Position numbers and translations under genes: made by a program | The notes under the pieces: model-generated | Told to the model about the DNA's origin: nothing | The model's input: the letters and a program-made list of their open reading frames with translations, nothing else | Databases searched by the model: none | Shown: one piece after another, positions 22,834 through 30,287 of the stretch | How the letters are laid out: every line of letters starts with the position of its first letter | Numbering within the stretch: the stretch's first letter is position 1 | Source: an uncultured Lentisphaerota bacterium | Lineage (GTDB): Bacteria; Verrucomicrobiota; Kiritimatiellia; CAIQIC01 | DNA length: 51,061 nucleotides | Direction of reading: 5' to 3' | Assembly: GCA_903896925.1 (NCBI GenBank) | Contig: CAITZM010000040.1 | Location: forward strand, 1 to 51,061

Positions 22834-22926
22834 ATGGAACAAAACCTGCTTATCCCCATGAAGGATTTGCGCAAAGGGACGAATTCGTCTATGGTGCGTG
22901 CGGCTTATGAGTTTACCGGGCTTTGA
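22834..22926 (+). CDS. Possible leader peptide overlapping the kinase start
   Basis: The ATG at 22834 follows a strong Shine-Dalgarno-like run (GCGGGGGAAAC, ending 22833) and opens 30 codons (MEQNLLIPMKDLRKGTNSS...) ending in TGA at 22924-22926. It overlaps the kinase start (ATG 22907 or GTG 22898) in another frame. The kinase itself lacks a ribosome binding site, so translation of this leader could deliver ribosomes to it. No family was recognised. It could also be chance. Confidence 0.4.
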   Translation: MEQNLLIPMKDLRKGTNSSMVRAAYEFTGL

Positions 22927-25351
22927 ATTGCCGGGGTACGAGATTCTGGACAAACTGGGCGAAGGCGGCATGGCCGTCGTGTGGAAAGCCCGCCAGCTTT
23001 CGTTGGACCGGACGGTGGCGATCAAGATCCTGATGCCGGAATGGCGGAAGGACGCTGACGCCATGGCGCGCTTTCGCAAGGAGGCGATGTCTGCGGCCCG
23101 GCTCAAGCACAGCGGCATCATCCAGGTCTTCGATGCCGGCGAAACCGTGGACGCCGTCTATTTCGTGATGGAGTTCATTGACGGCTATACCATCGGCCAC
23201 CGCATCCACAAGCGCGGCGCGCTCGACGAGGAGACCGCGCTGGACATCACCCTCGGCGTCGCCGCCGCGTTGAGCTACGCGTGGGAATCGGGCAAGACGA
23301 TCCACTGCGATATCAAGCCCGACAACATCATGATCGACCATGACGGCACCGTGAAGGTCGCCGATCTCGGTCTGGCCCGCGCGCTCGGCCCCGGCGGCTC
23401 GACGGGTCACGACGAATACATTGTCGGCACGCCCAACTATATTTCGCCCGAGCAGGCGCGCGGCGAGGCCAACCTCGACTGCGCCACCGACGTCTATGCG
23501 CTCGGCGCGACGCTTTACCACATGGTCACCGGCCGCCTGCCGTTCGGCGATACGCCCGGCACCGCGCCGCTCGAGCGCCAGCAGACCGATTTTCTGCTCG
23601 ACCCGCTCGACCTCAACCAGAATCTGACGCCCGCGCTCGGCGCGCTGATCGAGCGCATGATGATCAAGGACCGCACGCTGCGGCCCAAGGTGTGGAACGA
23701 CATCATCGCCGATTTGCAGGAGGTCCGCGAGGGCTACCTGCCGGACGGCGACCTGCCGCCCGCGGGTGCGAGCACCGTGTTGCGCGGCGCGTGGCGCATC
23801 GCCAATCCCGGCAAGCGCCGGATGCAGGTCAGCGCGCCGAAGAAAAACGTGATGACGATCTCCGCCGGCGCGTTCGAGCCGGGCGCGTCGCATGCGGCGC
23901 AGAACACGCCGGCGCTCGCGCGCCGCCCGCGCAACTGGACGCTGGTGATCATCCAGATCATCATCATCGCTTCGCTCATCGCCATCGGCCTCGGCGCGAC
24001 CTACATGTACCTGGCGCTGCACAACAAACTGCCGCCGACCTTGCGGCTGAACAAGGCGGGCGACGTCAAAAAACTGCCGCGGCCGCCGCCCAAGCATACC
24101 GGTACGGTCGAGCAGGTCGGTCTGGCCACCGGCGCTACCGCCACCGTGCTGGTGCCCGCACCGCGCGCGACGCCGACCAACGCGGAGCCTGTCGCCGTCA
24201 CGCACACACCGCCGGTGGCCGTGTCCGACACCCAGGTGGTCGCCGCGCCGCGCACGAACGCGCCGACGCCCCTGGCACCCGGCCAGGTGCCGCGTTCCGC
24301 GCACTACCAGCGCGCCGGGCATTTTTTCAATTACGCGCTCGACCTCTACAGCTCCTACACCGGCAAGATGAACATCCCGGTGGTCCAGCGCGTCGAGTTC
24401 GCCCTGCGCCAGGCGATCAGCGACTTCAACGCCAGCCGCGAGGCGCAGTTCGACCGGTCCAACGTGGACCGGCGCATCCAGCGCTGCTTCCAGCTCCTGG
24501 CCGACGCGCGCCTCTCCTCGAAGGTTGCAACGCCGCCGGGGTTCACTGCGTCCAGCCTGCCGCCGCTGCCGACCATGGACCTGCCGCCGGAGCCGCCGCC
24601 GGAGGCCTACAGCAACCTGCTCCCGAGCGCCAGCGCGCCGCTCGCCGCCACTGGTGCCCCGGCCGTGGCGGCCGTCGCGCCGCCCGTGGTGCCCGCGGTG
24701 CCCGCTGCGCCCCCCGGCGTGCCGGCCGCACCCGTGGATGAGGCTGCGCTGGCCGCCGCCTGGAAGACCAAGCCCGCCACGCGCACGGCCGTCATGGAGG
24801 AGTTCCGCGACCTCATCAGCCTCTATGCGCCCGACACCGAGGCCGGCACCCAGAACCTGATGCTCTATGAACGGGTGGCCTACGGCGCGCCCGCCGCCGA
24901 GGCCGCGCGCGCGTTCGGCGCGAACGCCGGCGGTATGCAGCCGCTCGCCGGACCGCTGTTCCCTGCCGGCCAGTACTTCGTCCATGACCTGACGATTCCG
25001 CCCGTCAACGGCTTCAACCATCTGTTGCTCGTCGTCGACCGGAGCGACCGCGTGTGCGCCGTTCAACTGATGACCGAGCAGCCCGAGGACCCCGCGTTCC
25101 AGCTGCCCACCTCCCTCTTCCAGGCGCGCTGGCGCTGCTACGACTTCGTTCGCGGCACCACCAAGGCCAACGCCCGCTGGAAGATTGCCTACCGCGTCGC
25201 GCTCATCGGCAAGCTCGCGCGCCTCGACTGCGAACTTGCCTCCGACGATGCCACCGCCGCCTACGGCCTCGGCACCGTCCGCGCCCGCGTCTACCTCTAC
25301 TTCCCGCAGGCCCTCGCCGCCCGCATGCTCGAGCGCGTCGACACGCCCTGA
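22907..25351 (+). CDS. Membrane-anchored Ser/Thr protein kinase (PknB type)
   Basis: The kinase domain covers about residues 10-270. It has glycine loop GEGGMAVVWKA, Lys in VAIKIL, catalytic loop HCDIKPDN (about 133-140; HRD replaced by HCD), DLG in place of DFG, and APE-equivalent SPEQARGEA. One membrane segment lies at about 344-371 (LVIIQIIIIASLIAIGLGA). An Ala/Pro/Thr-rich extracytoplasmic region of about 440 residues without a known domain follows. The ATG at 22907 is used; a GTG three codons upstream is possible. Neither has a good ribosome site, which may rely on the overlapping leader frame. The CCAAGGCTTGG palindrome at 22797-22811 precedes the gene. Confidence 0.88.
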   Translation: MSLPGFELPGYEILDKLGEGGMAVVWKARQLSLDRTVAIKILMPEWRKDADAMARFRKEAMSAARLKHSGIIQVFDAGETVDAVYFVMEFIDGYTIGHRIHKRGALDEETALDITLGVAAALSYAWESGKTIHCDIKPDNIMIDHDGTVKVADLGLARALGPGGSTGHDEYIVGTPNYISPEQARGEANLDCATDVYALGATLYHMVTGRLPFGDTPGTAPLERQQTDFLLDPLDLNQNLTPALGALIERMMIKDRTLRPKVWNDIIADLQEVREGYLPDGDLPPAGASTVLRGAWRIANPGKRRMQVSAPKKNVMTISAGAFEPGASHAAQNTPALARRPRNWTLVIIQIIIIASLIAIGLGATYMYLALHNKLPPTLRLNKAGDVKKLPRPPPKHTGTVEQVGLATGATATVLVPAPRATPTNAEPVAVTHTPPVAVSDTQVVAAPRTNAPTPLAPGQVPRSAHYQRAGHFFNYALDLYSSYTGKMNIPVVQRVEFALRQAISDFNASREAQFDRSNVDRRIQRCFQLLADARLSSKVATPPGFTASSLPPLPTMDLPPEPPPEAYSNLLPSASAPLAATGAPAVAAVAPPVVPAVPAAPPGVPAAPVDEAALAAAWKTKPATRTAVMEEFRDLISLYAPDTEAGTQNLMLYERVAYGAPAAEAARAFGANAGGMQPLAGPLFPAGQYFVHDLTIPPVNGFNHLLLVVDRSDRVCAVQLMTEQPEDPAFQLPTSLFQARWRCYDFVRGTTKANARWKIAYRVALIGKLARLDCELASDDATAAYGLGTVRARVYLYFPQALAARMLERVDTP

Positions 25352-25570
25352 TGTTTCTGGCTCCGGCCCGCGCCTTTGTCCTCCTCCGCAGACCACCGGC
25401 CCGTCTTGCCGCCGCAGGACATGCCCCGTCCGGCGGCGTCCCTGCAGCGCGAGTCTTCCCTGGGTGGGGGGGGGCGCGGTACGCCTGCGCGCTTCCGGGG
25501 GAGGAACGGCGGCCCGGGGCCCTCGGACCCGGGCGGCCTGCAAGGATGTGAAAGATTGTGATTGACCTCT

Positions 25571-25587
25571 ATCATAAACGATCATAA
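25571..25587. promoter_or_regulatory. Direct repeats ATCATAA: candidate DeoR operator
   Basis: ATCATAA occurs at 25571-25577 and 25581-25587 with a 10-bp period, about one helical turn, in an AT-rich island just ahead of the DeoR-family gene. Such repeats suit autoregulation. The remaining 25352-25570 is GC-rich spacer with no gene seen. Confidence 0.45.
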
Positions 25588-25604
25588 TGTGTCGCTGTTC
25601 TTAC

Positions 25605-26384
25605 ATGCACCAGCAAGCCCCAGAAAAAGCGTTGGCGGCGGAACGGCTCGACCGGATCCGCGACCTCGTGCGCGCCCGGCGGGTGATCCGCCTGCAGGAG
25701 CTCTGCCGCGAGGTGGGCGTCTCGATGGCGACGGCGCGGCGCGACCTGGAGGAGCTGGAGCAGCGCGGCGAGCTGCGGCGGGTCCACGGGGGCGCGGTCA
25801 GCGTCGAGAGCCGGCTGGAGGAGCCGCTGTTCGACGACAAGACCGCCCTTGCGGCCCGCGAGAAGCAGCGCATCGCGGCGGCGGCGCTGGCGCGCATCAA
25901 GCCGGACGAGACGATCTATCTCGACGGCGGCAGCACGGTGCTGGCGCTGGCGCGCCTGCTGCGCGAGCGGAGCAACCTGACGGTGGTGACCAACTCGCTG
26001 CGCGCGGCGATCGAGCTGGGCGGCGCGGGGCCGCGGCTGATCCTCGTCGGCGGCGAGCTGCGGCGCCTCAGCCAGACGGTGGTCGGGCCGCTGACGCGGC
26101 CGGTGCTGGAGGAGCTGCACGTGGACCGCGCGTTCATGGGCACGATGGGCTTTGCGGCGGAGGGGCTGACGACGACCGACGCCGGCGAGGCGTTCACGAA
26201 GGAGCTGGTGATGCGCCGCGCGCGCGAGGTCGTGCTGCTGGCCGACAGCTCCAAGGCCGGGAAAATTCTGTTTGCGCGCGCCGGGCGGCTGGAGCAGGTG
26301 CACCTGCTGATCACCGACCAGCGCCTCGCCCCGGAGTGGACGAAGGAGCTGGCGCGGCGCGGAGTGAAAATCGAAAAAGTTTAA
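25605..26384 (+). CDS. DeoR-family transcriptional regulator
   Basis: The frame opens with an ATG at 25587, but that codon overlaps the candidate operator. The ATG at 25605 (MHQQAPEKALAAERLDRI) fits the family better and gives 259 residues. The N-terminal HTH reads LQELCREVGVSMATARRDLEELEQRGELRRVHGGAV, the textbook DeoR signature. The C-terminal DeoRC sensor has YLDGGSTVLALA, VVTNSLRAA, VGGELRRLSQTVVG and LLADSSKAGK, and should bind a sugar phosphate. It lies upstream of the 2-oxoacid dehydrogenase genes in the same direction and may control them, though a repeat array separates them. Confidence 0.92.
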   Translation: MHQQAPEKALAAERLDRIRDLVRARRVIRLQELCREVGVSMATARRDLEELEQRGELRRVHGGAVSVESRLEEPLFDDKTALAAREKQRIAAAALARIKPDETIYLDGGSTVLALARLLRERSNLTVVTNSLRAAIELGGAGPRLILVGGELRRLSQTVVGPLTRPVLEELHVDRAFMGTMGFAAEGLTTTDAGEAFTKELVMRRAREVVLLADSSKAGKILFARAGRLEQVHLLITDQRLAPEWTKELARRGVKIEKV

Positions 26385-26386
26385 TG

Positions 26387-26470
26387 GGATGGTTGATGGC
26401 GCATGGCTGATGGCTGATGAGGACAAGCGGAGTGTTCCGCCATCCTCCCTTCACCACCCGCCATCTGCCC
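26387..26470. repeat. Heptanucleotide array (ATGGNNG) between the DeoR and E1 genes
   Basis: Tandem 7-mers ATGGTTG, ATGGCGC, ATGGCTG, ATGGCTG start just after the regulator's stop. A reverse-oriented set (CCATCCT, CACCCGCCATC) follows at about 26440-26470, so the two arms could pair. Confidence 0.8.
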
Positions 26471-26513
26471 TGAGTAATGTATGAACGAAGCAATCACAGG
26501 AAAGGATGCAGAC

Positions 26514-28805
26514 ATGCCGAATTATCTGAGCAACAAACGGCCGGACTTCAAGCCGTTCACCGCGGACCTGGGGCAGATCTCCGCCTATCAATTCAAGAGC
26601 GACCTGGCCGGCGAGCTGAAGGCCAAGCACCTGACCAAGGCGCAGGCCCTGGACCTCTATGAGGACATGCTGATGGTGCGCGAGGTCGAGGACATGATCG
26701 TCCGCCTGCGCTCCGGCGCCTACGAGCCGATCCCGACCTTCAACTACCGCGGCCCGACGCACGTCTCCATCGGCCAGGAAGGCACCGCGGTCGGCGCGTG
26801 CAGCGCGCTGCGCCTGCTCGACAAGATCACCAGCACCCACCGCGGCCACGGCGACAGCATGGCCAAGGGCTCCGTCGCCATCCGCCAGATGGACGAGGCG
26901 ACCCTCACCTCGCGCGTGCCGGGCTCGATGAAGAAGGGCGCGGCGCTGCTCGAGGAAGTTTTGGAAGATCACGTCTACCGCACCATCGCCGAGCTGTTCG
27001 GCAAGGAAGACGGCTACTGCAAGGGCCGCGGCGGCGGCATGCACATCGCCGACTTCCGCATCGGCCACCTGGGCGCGAACGCGATCGTCGGCGGCGGCGT
27101 GCCGATCGCGACCGGCGCGGCGATGGCGATGCGCTATCAGCACAGCGACGGCGTGATCTGCTGCTTCGCGGGCGACGGCGCCTACGCCAACGGCGTCGTG
27201 CTCGAGGCGCTCAACTGGGCCGCGCAGGTGCAGTGGACCAACCACCTCGCCAAGGACCACAAGTGCGGGCTCCCGATCATCTTCCTCGTGCAGAACAACC
27301 AGTACGGCATGACCGGCCGCGCCGAGGACGAGGTCATGGGCGTGAAGAACCTGGCGCGCCGCGCCGCGGGCTTCGCCGACAACAACATGCACGCCGAGAT
27401 CGTCAACGGCATGGACATCCTCGCCGTGCGCGAGGCCGTGACCCGCGCCGCCGAACTCTGCCGCAAGGGCGAAGGCCCGGTGCTGCTCGAGGTGAACACC
27501 TACCGCTACTACGGCCACTCGCTCGGCGATCCGCGCATGGAATACCGCACGAAGGAAGAGGAAGCCGCGTGGCGCGCGATCGACGCGATCGAGTCGTTCA
27601 AGAAACAGCTGCTCGACGCCAAGGCGGCGACGGAAGACGAAGTCGCCGCGCGCGAGAAGCTGGTCCGCGACCGCAACGCGCGCGCCGCGGTGCGCGCCGC
27701 CAACGCGGCCGACCCGGCGGCGGAGGACGTGCTCAAGTTCATGTACACCGACACGAAGGTGGACGTGGTGCCGGCCGAGTTCCAGCAGGTCAAGATCCTC
27801 AAGGCCGACGCCGCCAAGGTCAAGCGCGACAAGGACGGCAAGATCAACTACCGCGACGCGATCAAGGAAGGCCTCGTCGAGGAAATGGCGCGCGACAACC
27901 GCGTGATCATCTACGGCGAAGACGTGGCCGAATACGGCAACGCGTTCAAGCTGACGAAGGGCATGCTGGAGATGTTCGGCCGCGACCGCGTCTTCAACTC
28001 CCCGATTTCCGAGGCGTGCATCTGCGGCACGGCGGTCGGCGCGGCGATGGCCGGCCTGCGGCCCGTCGCGGAGCTGATGTACATGGACTTCGCGCTGATG
28101 GCGTCGGACCAGATCAGCAACCAGGCCGCGAAGTGGCACTACATGAGCGGCGCGCAGACCAAGGTCCCGCTCGTCATCCGCGCCTCCGTCGGCGGCGGCA
28201 AGGGCTACGGCGGCCAGCACTCGCAGACGCTGGAGAGCATGTTCGCGCACATCCCGGGCATGTACGTGGTCTATCCCTCCACCGCCTACGACGCGAAGGG
28301 CCTGATCAAGGCCTCGATCCGCGACGACAACCCGATCATGTTCGTCGAGTCGCAGCTGCTCTACGCCGAGAAGGGCGTTGTGCCGGAGACCGACTACGTC
28401 ATTCCCATCGGCGTCGCCGACGTGAAGCGCGTCGGCACCGACATCACGTTCGTCGGCTGGGGACCGGCGATTCTCGACGCGCTCAAGGCCGCCGAGAAAC
28501 TCGCCGCCGAGGGCATCAGCGCCGAGGTGGTGGACATCCGCTCGCTCATCCCGCTGGACATGGACACGATCCTGCGCTCGGTCGCCAAGACCGGCAAGTG
28601 CGTCGTCGTCAGCCAGGCTGTGCACATCGGCAGCTTCACCGGCGAGATCGCCTCGACCATCATGGAAAAGGCGTTCGACGAACTCGATGCGCCGGTCATC
28701 CGCGTGGGTGCGAAGAACGGCATCGCGCCGCAGTCGCACATCCTCGAAGCCGCGTTCCTGCCGAACGCGAACGACATCATCGCCGCCGCGAAGAGCATTC
28801 TGTAA
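26514..28805 (+). CDS. 2-oxoacid dehydrogenase E1, fused alpha and beta subunits
   Basis: The ATG at 26514 has AGGAAAGGA 8 bases upstream and is preferred over 26481; the product has 763 residues. The alpha half carries the thiamine diphosphate motif GDGAYANG (about 220) ending in QNNQYGM, and RYYGHSLGDP. From about residue 444 (INYRDAIKEGLVEEMARDN, VIIYGEDVAEYG) the sequence is E1 beta, with RASVGGGKGYGGQHSQ and VEVVDIRSL-type blocks. The pair normally occurs as separate proteins. It decarboxylates pyruvate, or acetoin or another 2-oxoacid, and reductively acylates the E2 lipoyl arm. E2 and E3 follow directly. Confidence 0.93.
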   Translation: MPNYLSNKRPDFKPFTADLGQISAYQFKSDLAGELKAKHLTKAQALDLYEDMLMVREVEDMIVRLRSGAYEPIPTFNYRGPTHVSIGQEGTAVGACSALRLLDKITSTHRGHGDSMAKGSVAIRQMDEATLTSRVPGSMKKGAALLEEVLEDHVYRTIAELFGKEDGYCKGRGGGMHIADFRIGHLGANAIVGGGVPIATGAAMAMRYQHSDGVICCFAGDGAYANGVVLEALNWAAQVQWTNHLAKDHKCGLPIIFLVQNNQYGMTGRAEDEVMGVKNLARRAAGFADNNMHAEIVNGMDILAVREAVTRAAELCRKGEGPVLLEVNTYRYYGHSLGDPRMEYRTKEEEAAWRAIDAIESFKKQLLDAKAATEDEVAAREKLVRDRNARAAVRAANAADPAAEDVLKFMYTDTKVDVVPAEFQQVKILKADAAKVKRDKDGKINYRDAIKEGLVEEMARDNRVIIYGEDVAEYGNAFKLTKGMLEMFGRDRVFNSPISEACICGTAVGAAMAGLRPVAELMYMDFALMASDQISNQAAKWHYMSGAQTKVPLVIRASVGGGKGYGGQHSQTLESMFAHIPGMYVVYPSTAYDAKGLIKASIRDDNPIMFVESQLLYAEKGVVPETDYVIPIGVADVKRVGTDITFVGWGPAILDALKAAEKLAAEGISAEVVDIRSLIPLDMDTILRSVAKTGKCVVVSQAVHIGSFTGEIASTIMEKAFDELDAPVIRVGAKNGIAPQSHILEAAFLPNANDIIAAAKSIL

Positions 28806-28811
28806 GAAAGG

Positions 28812-28890
28812 GTAGATGGGAAATGGTTGATGGAAGATGAAAGATATATGTGTCCACGGTCTGCATCATCACCATCAGCCATCCACCATT
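28812..28890. repeat. Heptanucleotide arrays between the E1 and E2 genes
   Basis: ATGGGAA, ATGGTTG, ATGGAAG, ATGAAAG run from about 28815. A complementary-sense set (CATCATC, ACCATCA, GCCATCC, ACCATTA) runs from about 28864 to 28890. The two halves are roughly inverted and could form a long imperfect hairpin ahead of the E2 ribosome site (AAAGGAG). Confidence 0.8.
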
Positions 28891-28916
28891 AGCCCTGTTC
28901 TGAAAGGAGATTTCCC

Positions 28917-30272
28917 ATGCCATCACCGATAGCCATGCCGAAGCCGGGCCAGTTCACCGAGGAATGCACCATCGTGAAGTGGCTCAAGAAGGAAGGCGAC
29001 GCCGTCGCCAAGGGCGACATCCTCTTTGAGATCGAGACCGACAAGGCCAATATGGAGGTCGAGAGCTTTTTCGAGGGGACGCTGCTGAAGATTCTCACGC
29101 CCGAGGGCGGCACCGTACCGGTGCAGGCCATCGTCGCGTGGGTCGGCCAGCAGGGCGAGGCGATCCCCGCCACGCCGCCGCCTCCTGCGCCTGCCGCCAA
29201 GCCGGCGGCGCAGCCAGAGGTCAGCAGTCAGAAGTCGGAGGTCAGCCAGGCAAAAGCAGCGGCAGCCGCTGCGCCGACTGCTTCTTCCTCCATCCGCCCT
29301 CAACCATCCGCCATCGTTCCCGCTGCTCCGCAGCGGCTGCGCATCAGTCCGCGCGCGAAGGCGCTGGCGGAACGCAGCGTGATCAGTCCCGCGACGATCC
29401 GTGGCACCGGGCCGGGCGGCCGCATCGTCGAGAAGGACGTGCTCGCCTACCTCGACGCCAGGGGCTACGCGCAGCTCAAGATCACGCCGACCGCCAAGGA
29501 CCTGGCGGCGAAGGAGAAGCTCGACCTGCTCGCGCTTCGCGGCACGGGCGAGGCCGGCAAGATCACGGTCGAGGACGTCAACCGCGCCGTCGCCGAGAAG
29601 CCCAAGGCGATGAGCAAGATGCGACAGGTGATTGCGCAGCGGCTCACGCAGAGCTTCACCGGCACGCCGCACTTCTTCGTCACGGTCGCGGTGGATATGA
29701 CCGACCTCGTCGCCTACCGCGCGACGCTGAAGGCGAAAAATCTGCCGTACTCCGTCACCGACTTCATCGCAATGGCGGTGACGCTGTGCCTGAAGGAATT
29801 TCCGACGGTCAACAGCTCCACCGATGGCAAGAGCATCTGGTGGCACAGCAAGGTCAACCTCGGCCTCGCGGTGTCGCTGGAGAGCGGCCTCGTGGTGCCG
29901 GTGATCCGCGACGCCGACGACCTGACGCTGCTGGAGCTGCACGACCGCTCCGCGGCGCTGATCGAGAAGGCACGCAACGGCAAGCTGCTGCCCGACGAGA
30001 TGAGCGGCAGCACGTTCACCATCTCGAACATGGGCATGCTGAACGTCGAGAATTTCACCGCCATCATCAACCCTGGCGAGGCCGCGATCCTCGCGGTCTC
30101 CAGCACCAGCAAGCAGGCGGTGGTCAAGGACGACAAGATAGTCGTCCGGCAGATGATGAAGATCACGCTCTCCAGCGATCACCAGGTCATTGACGGCGCG
30201 CAGGCCGCGCACTTTGTCAATGCGCTCAAGGCGAAGCTGGAAGACGTGGCGCTGTGGAAGAAACTGGTTTGA
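28917..30272 (+). CDS. Dihydrolipoyl acyltransferase E2 with two peripheral-subunit-binding domains
   Basis: The 451-residue protein has a lipoyl domain (about 1-85) with the lipoyl Lys in ETDKANMEVES. A linker (86-140) includes repeat-derived peptide (EVSSQKSEVS and SSIRPQPSAIVP). Two E3/E1-binding motifs follow: ISPRAKALAE...GTGPGGRIVEKDV and ITPTAKDLAA...GTGEAGKITVEDV. The catalytic domain has active-site HQVIDG near residue 421. It transfers the acyl group to CoA as the core of the complex. AAAGGAG lies 8 bases before the ATG. It sits between fused E1 and E3. Tandem binding domains are less common than one. Confidence 0.93.
   Translation: MPSPIAMPKPGQFTEECTIVKWLKKEGDAVAKGDILFEIETDKANMEVESFFEGTLLKILTPEGGTVPVQAIVAWVGQQGEAIPATPPPPAPAAKPAAQPEVSSQKSEVSQAKAAAAAAPTASSSIRPQPSAIVPAAPQRLRISPRAKALAERSVISPATIRGTGPGGRIVEKDVLAYLDARGYAQLKITPTAKDLAAKEKLDLLALRGTGEAGKITVEDVNRAVAEKPKAMSKMRQVIAQRLTQSFTGTPHFFVTVAVDMTDLVAYRATLKAKNLPYSVTDFIAMAVTLCLKEFPTVNSSTDGKSIWWHSKVNLGLAVSLESGLVVPVIRDADDLTLLELHDRSAALIEKARNGKLLPDEMSGSTFTISNMGMLNVENFTAIINPGEAAILAVSSTSKQAVVKDDKIVVRQMMKITLSSDHQVIDGAQAAHFVNALKAKLEDVALWKKLV
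29219..29316. repeat. Heptanucleotide words inside the E2 linker
   Basis: GGTCAGC, AGTCAGA, AGTCGGA, GGTCAGC (29219-29247) and CATCCGC, CCTCAAC, CATCCGC (about 29291-29312) are 7-nt-period words. They are the same families as in the cyclase gene, read in frame within the flexible linker of E2. Confidence 0.75.
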
Positions 30273-30287
30273 GAGAAGGAACTGGTC

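Noticed and set aside
22913..25585. Minus-strand frame of 890 codons opposite the kinase
   Set aside because: The kinase has all catalytic motifs. The antisense product is repetitive Arg/Gly/Val sequence.
26451..28739. Long minus-strand frame of 762 codons opposite the E1 gene
   Set aside because: The plus strand encodes a clear E1 alpha-beta. High GC with strong third-position bias leaves the antisense strand open. The translation is low-complexity His/Val/Arg-rich with no motif.
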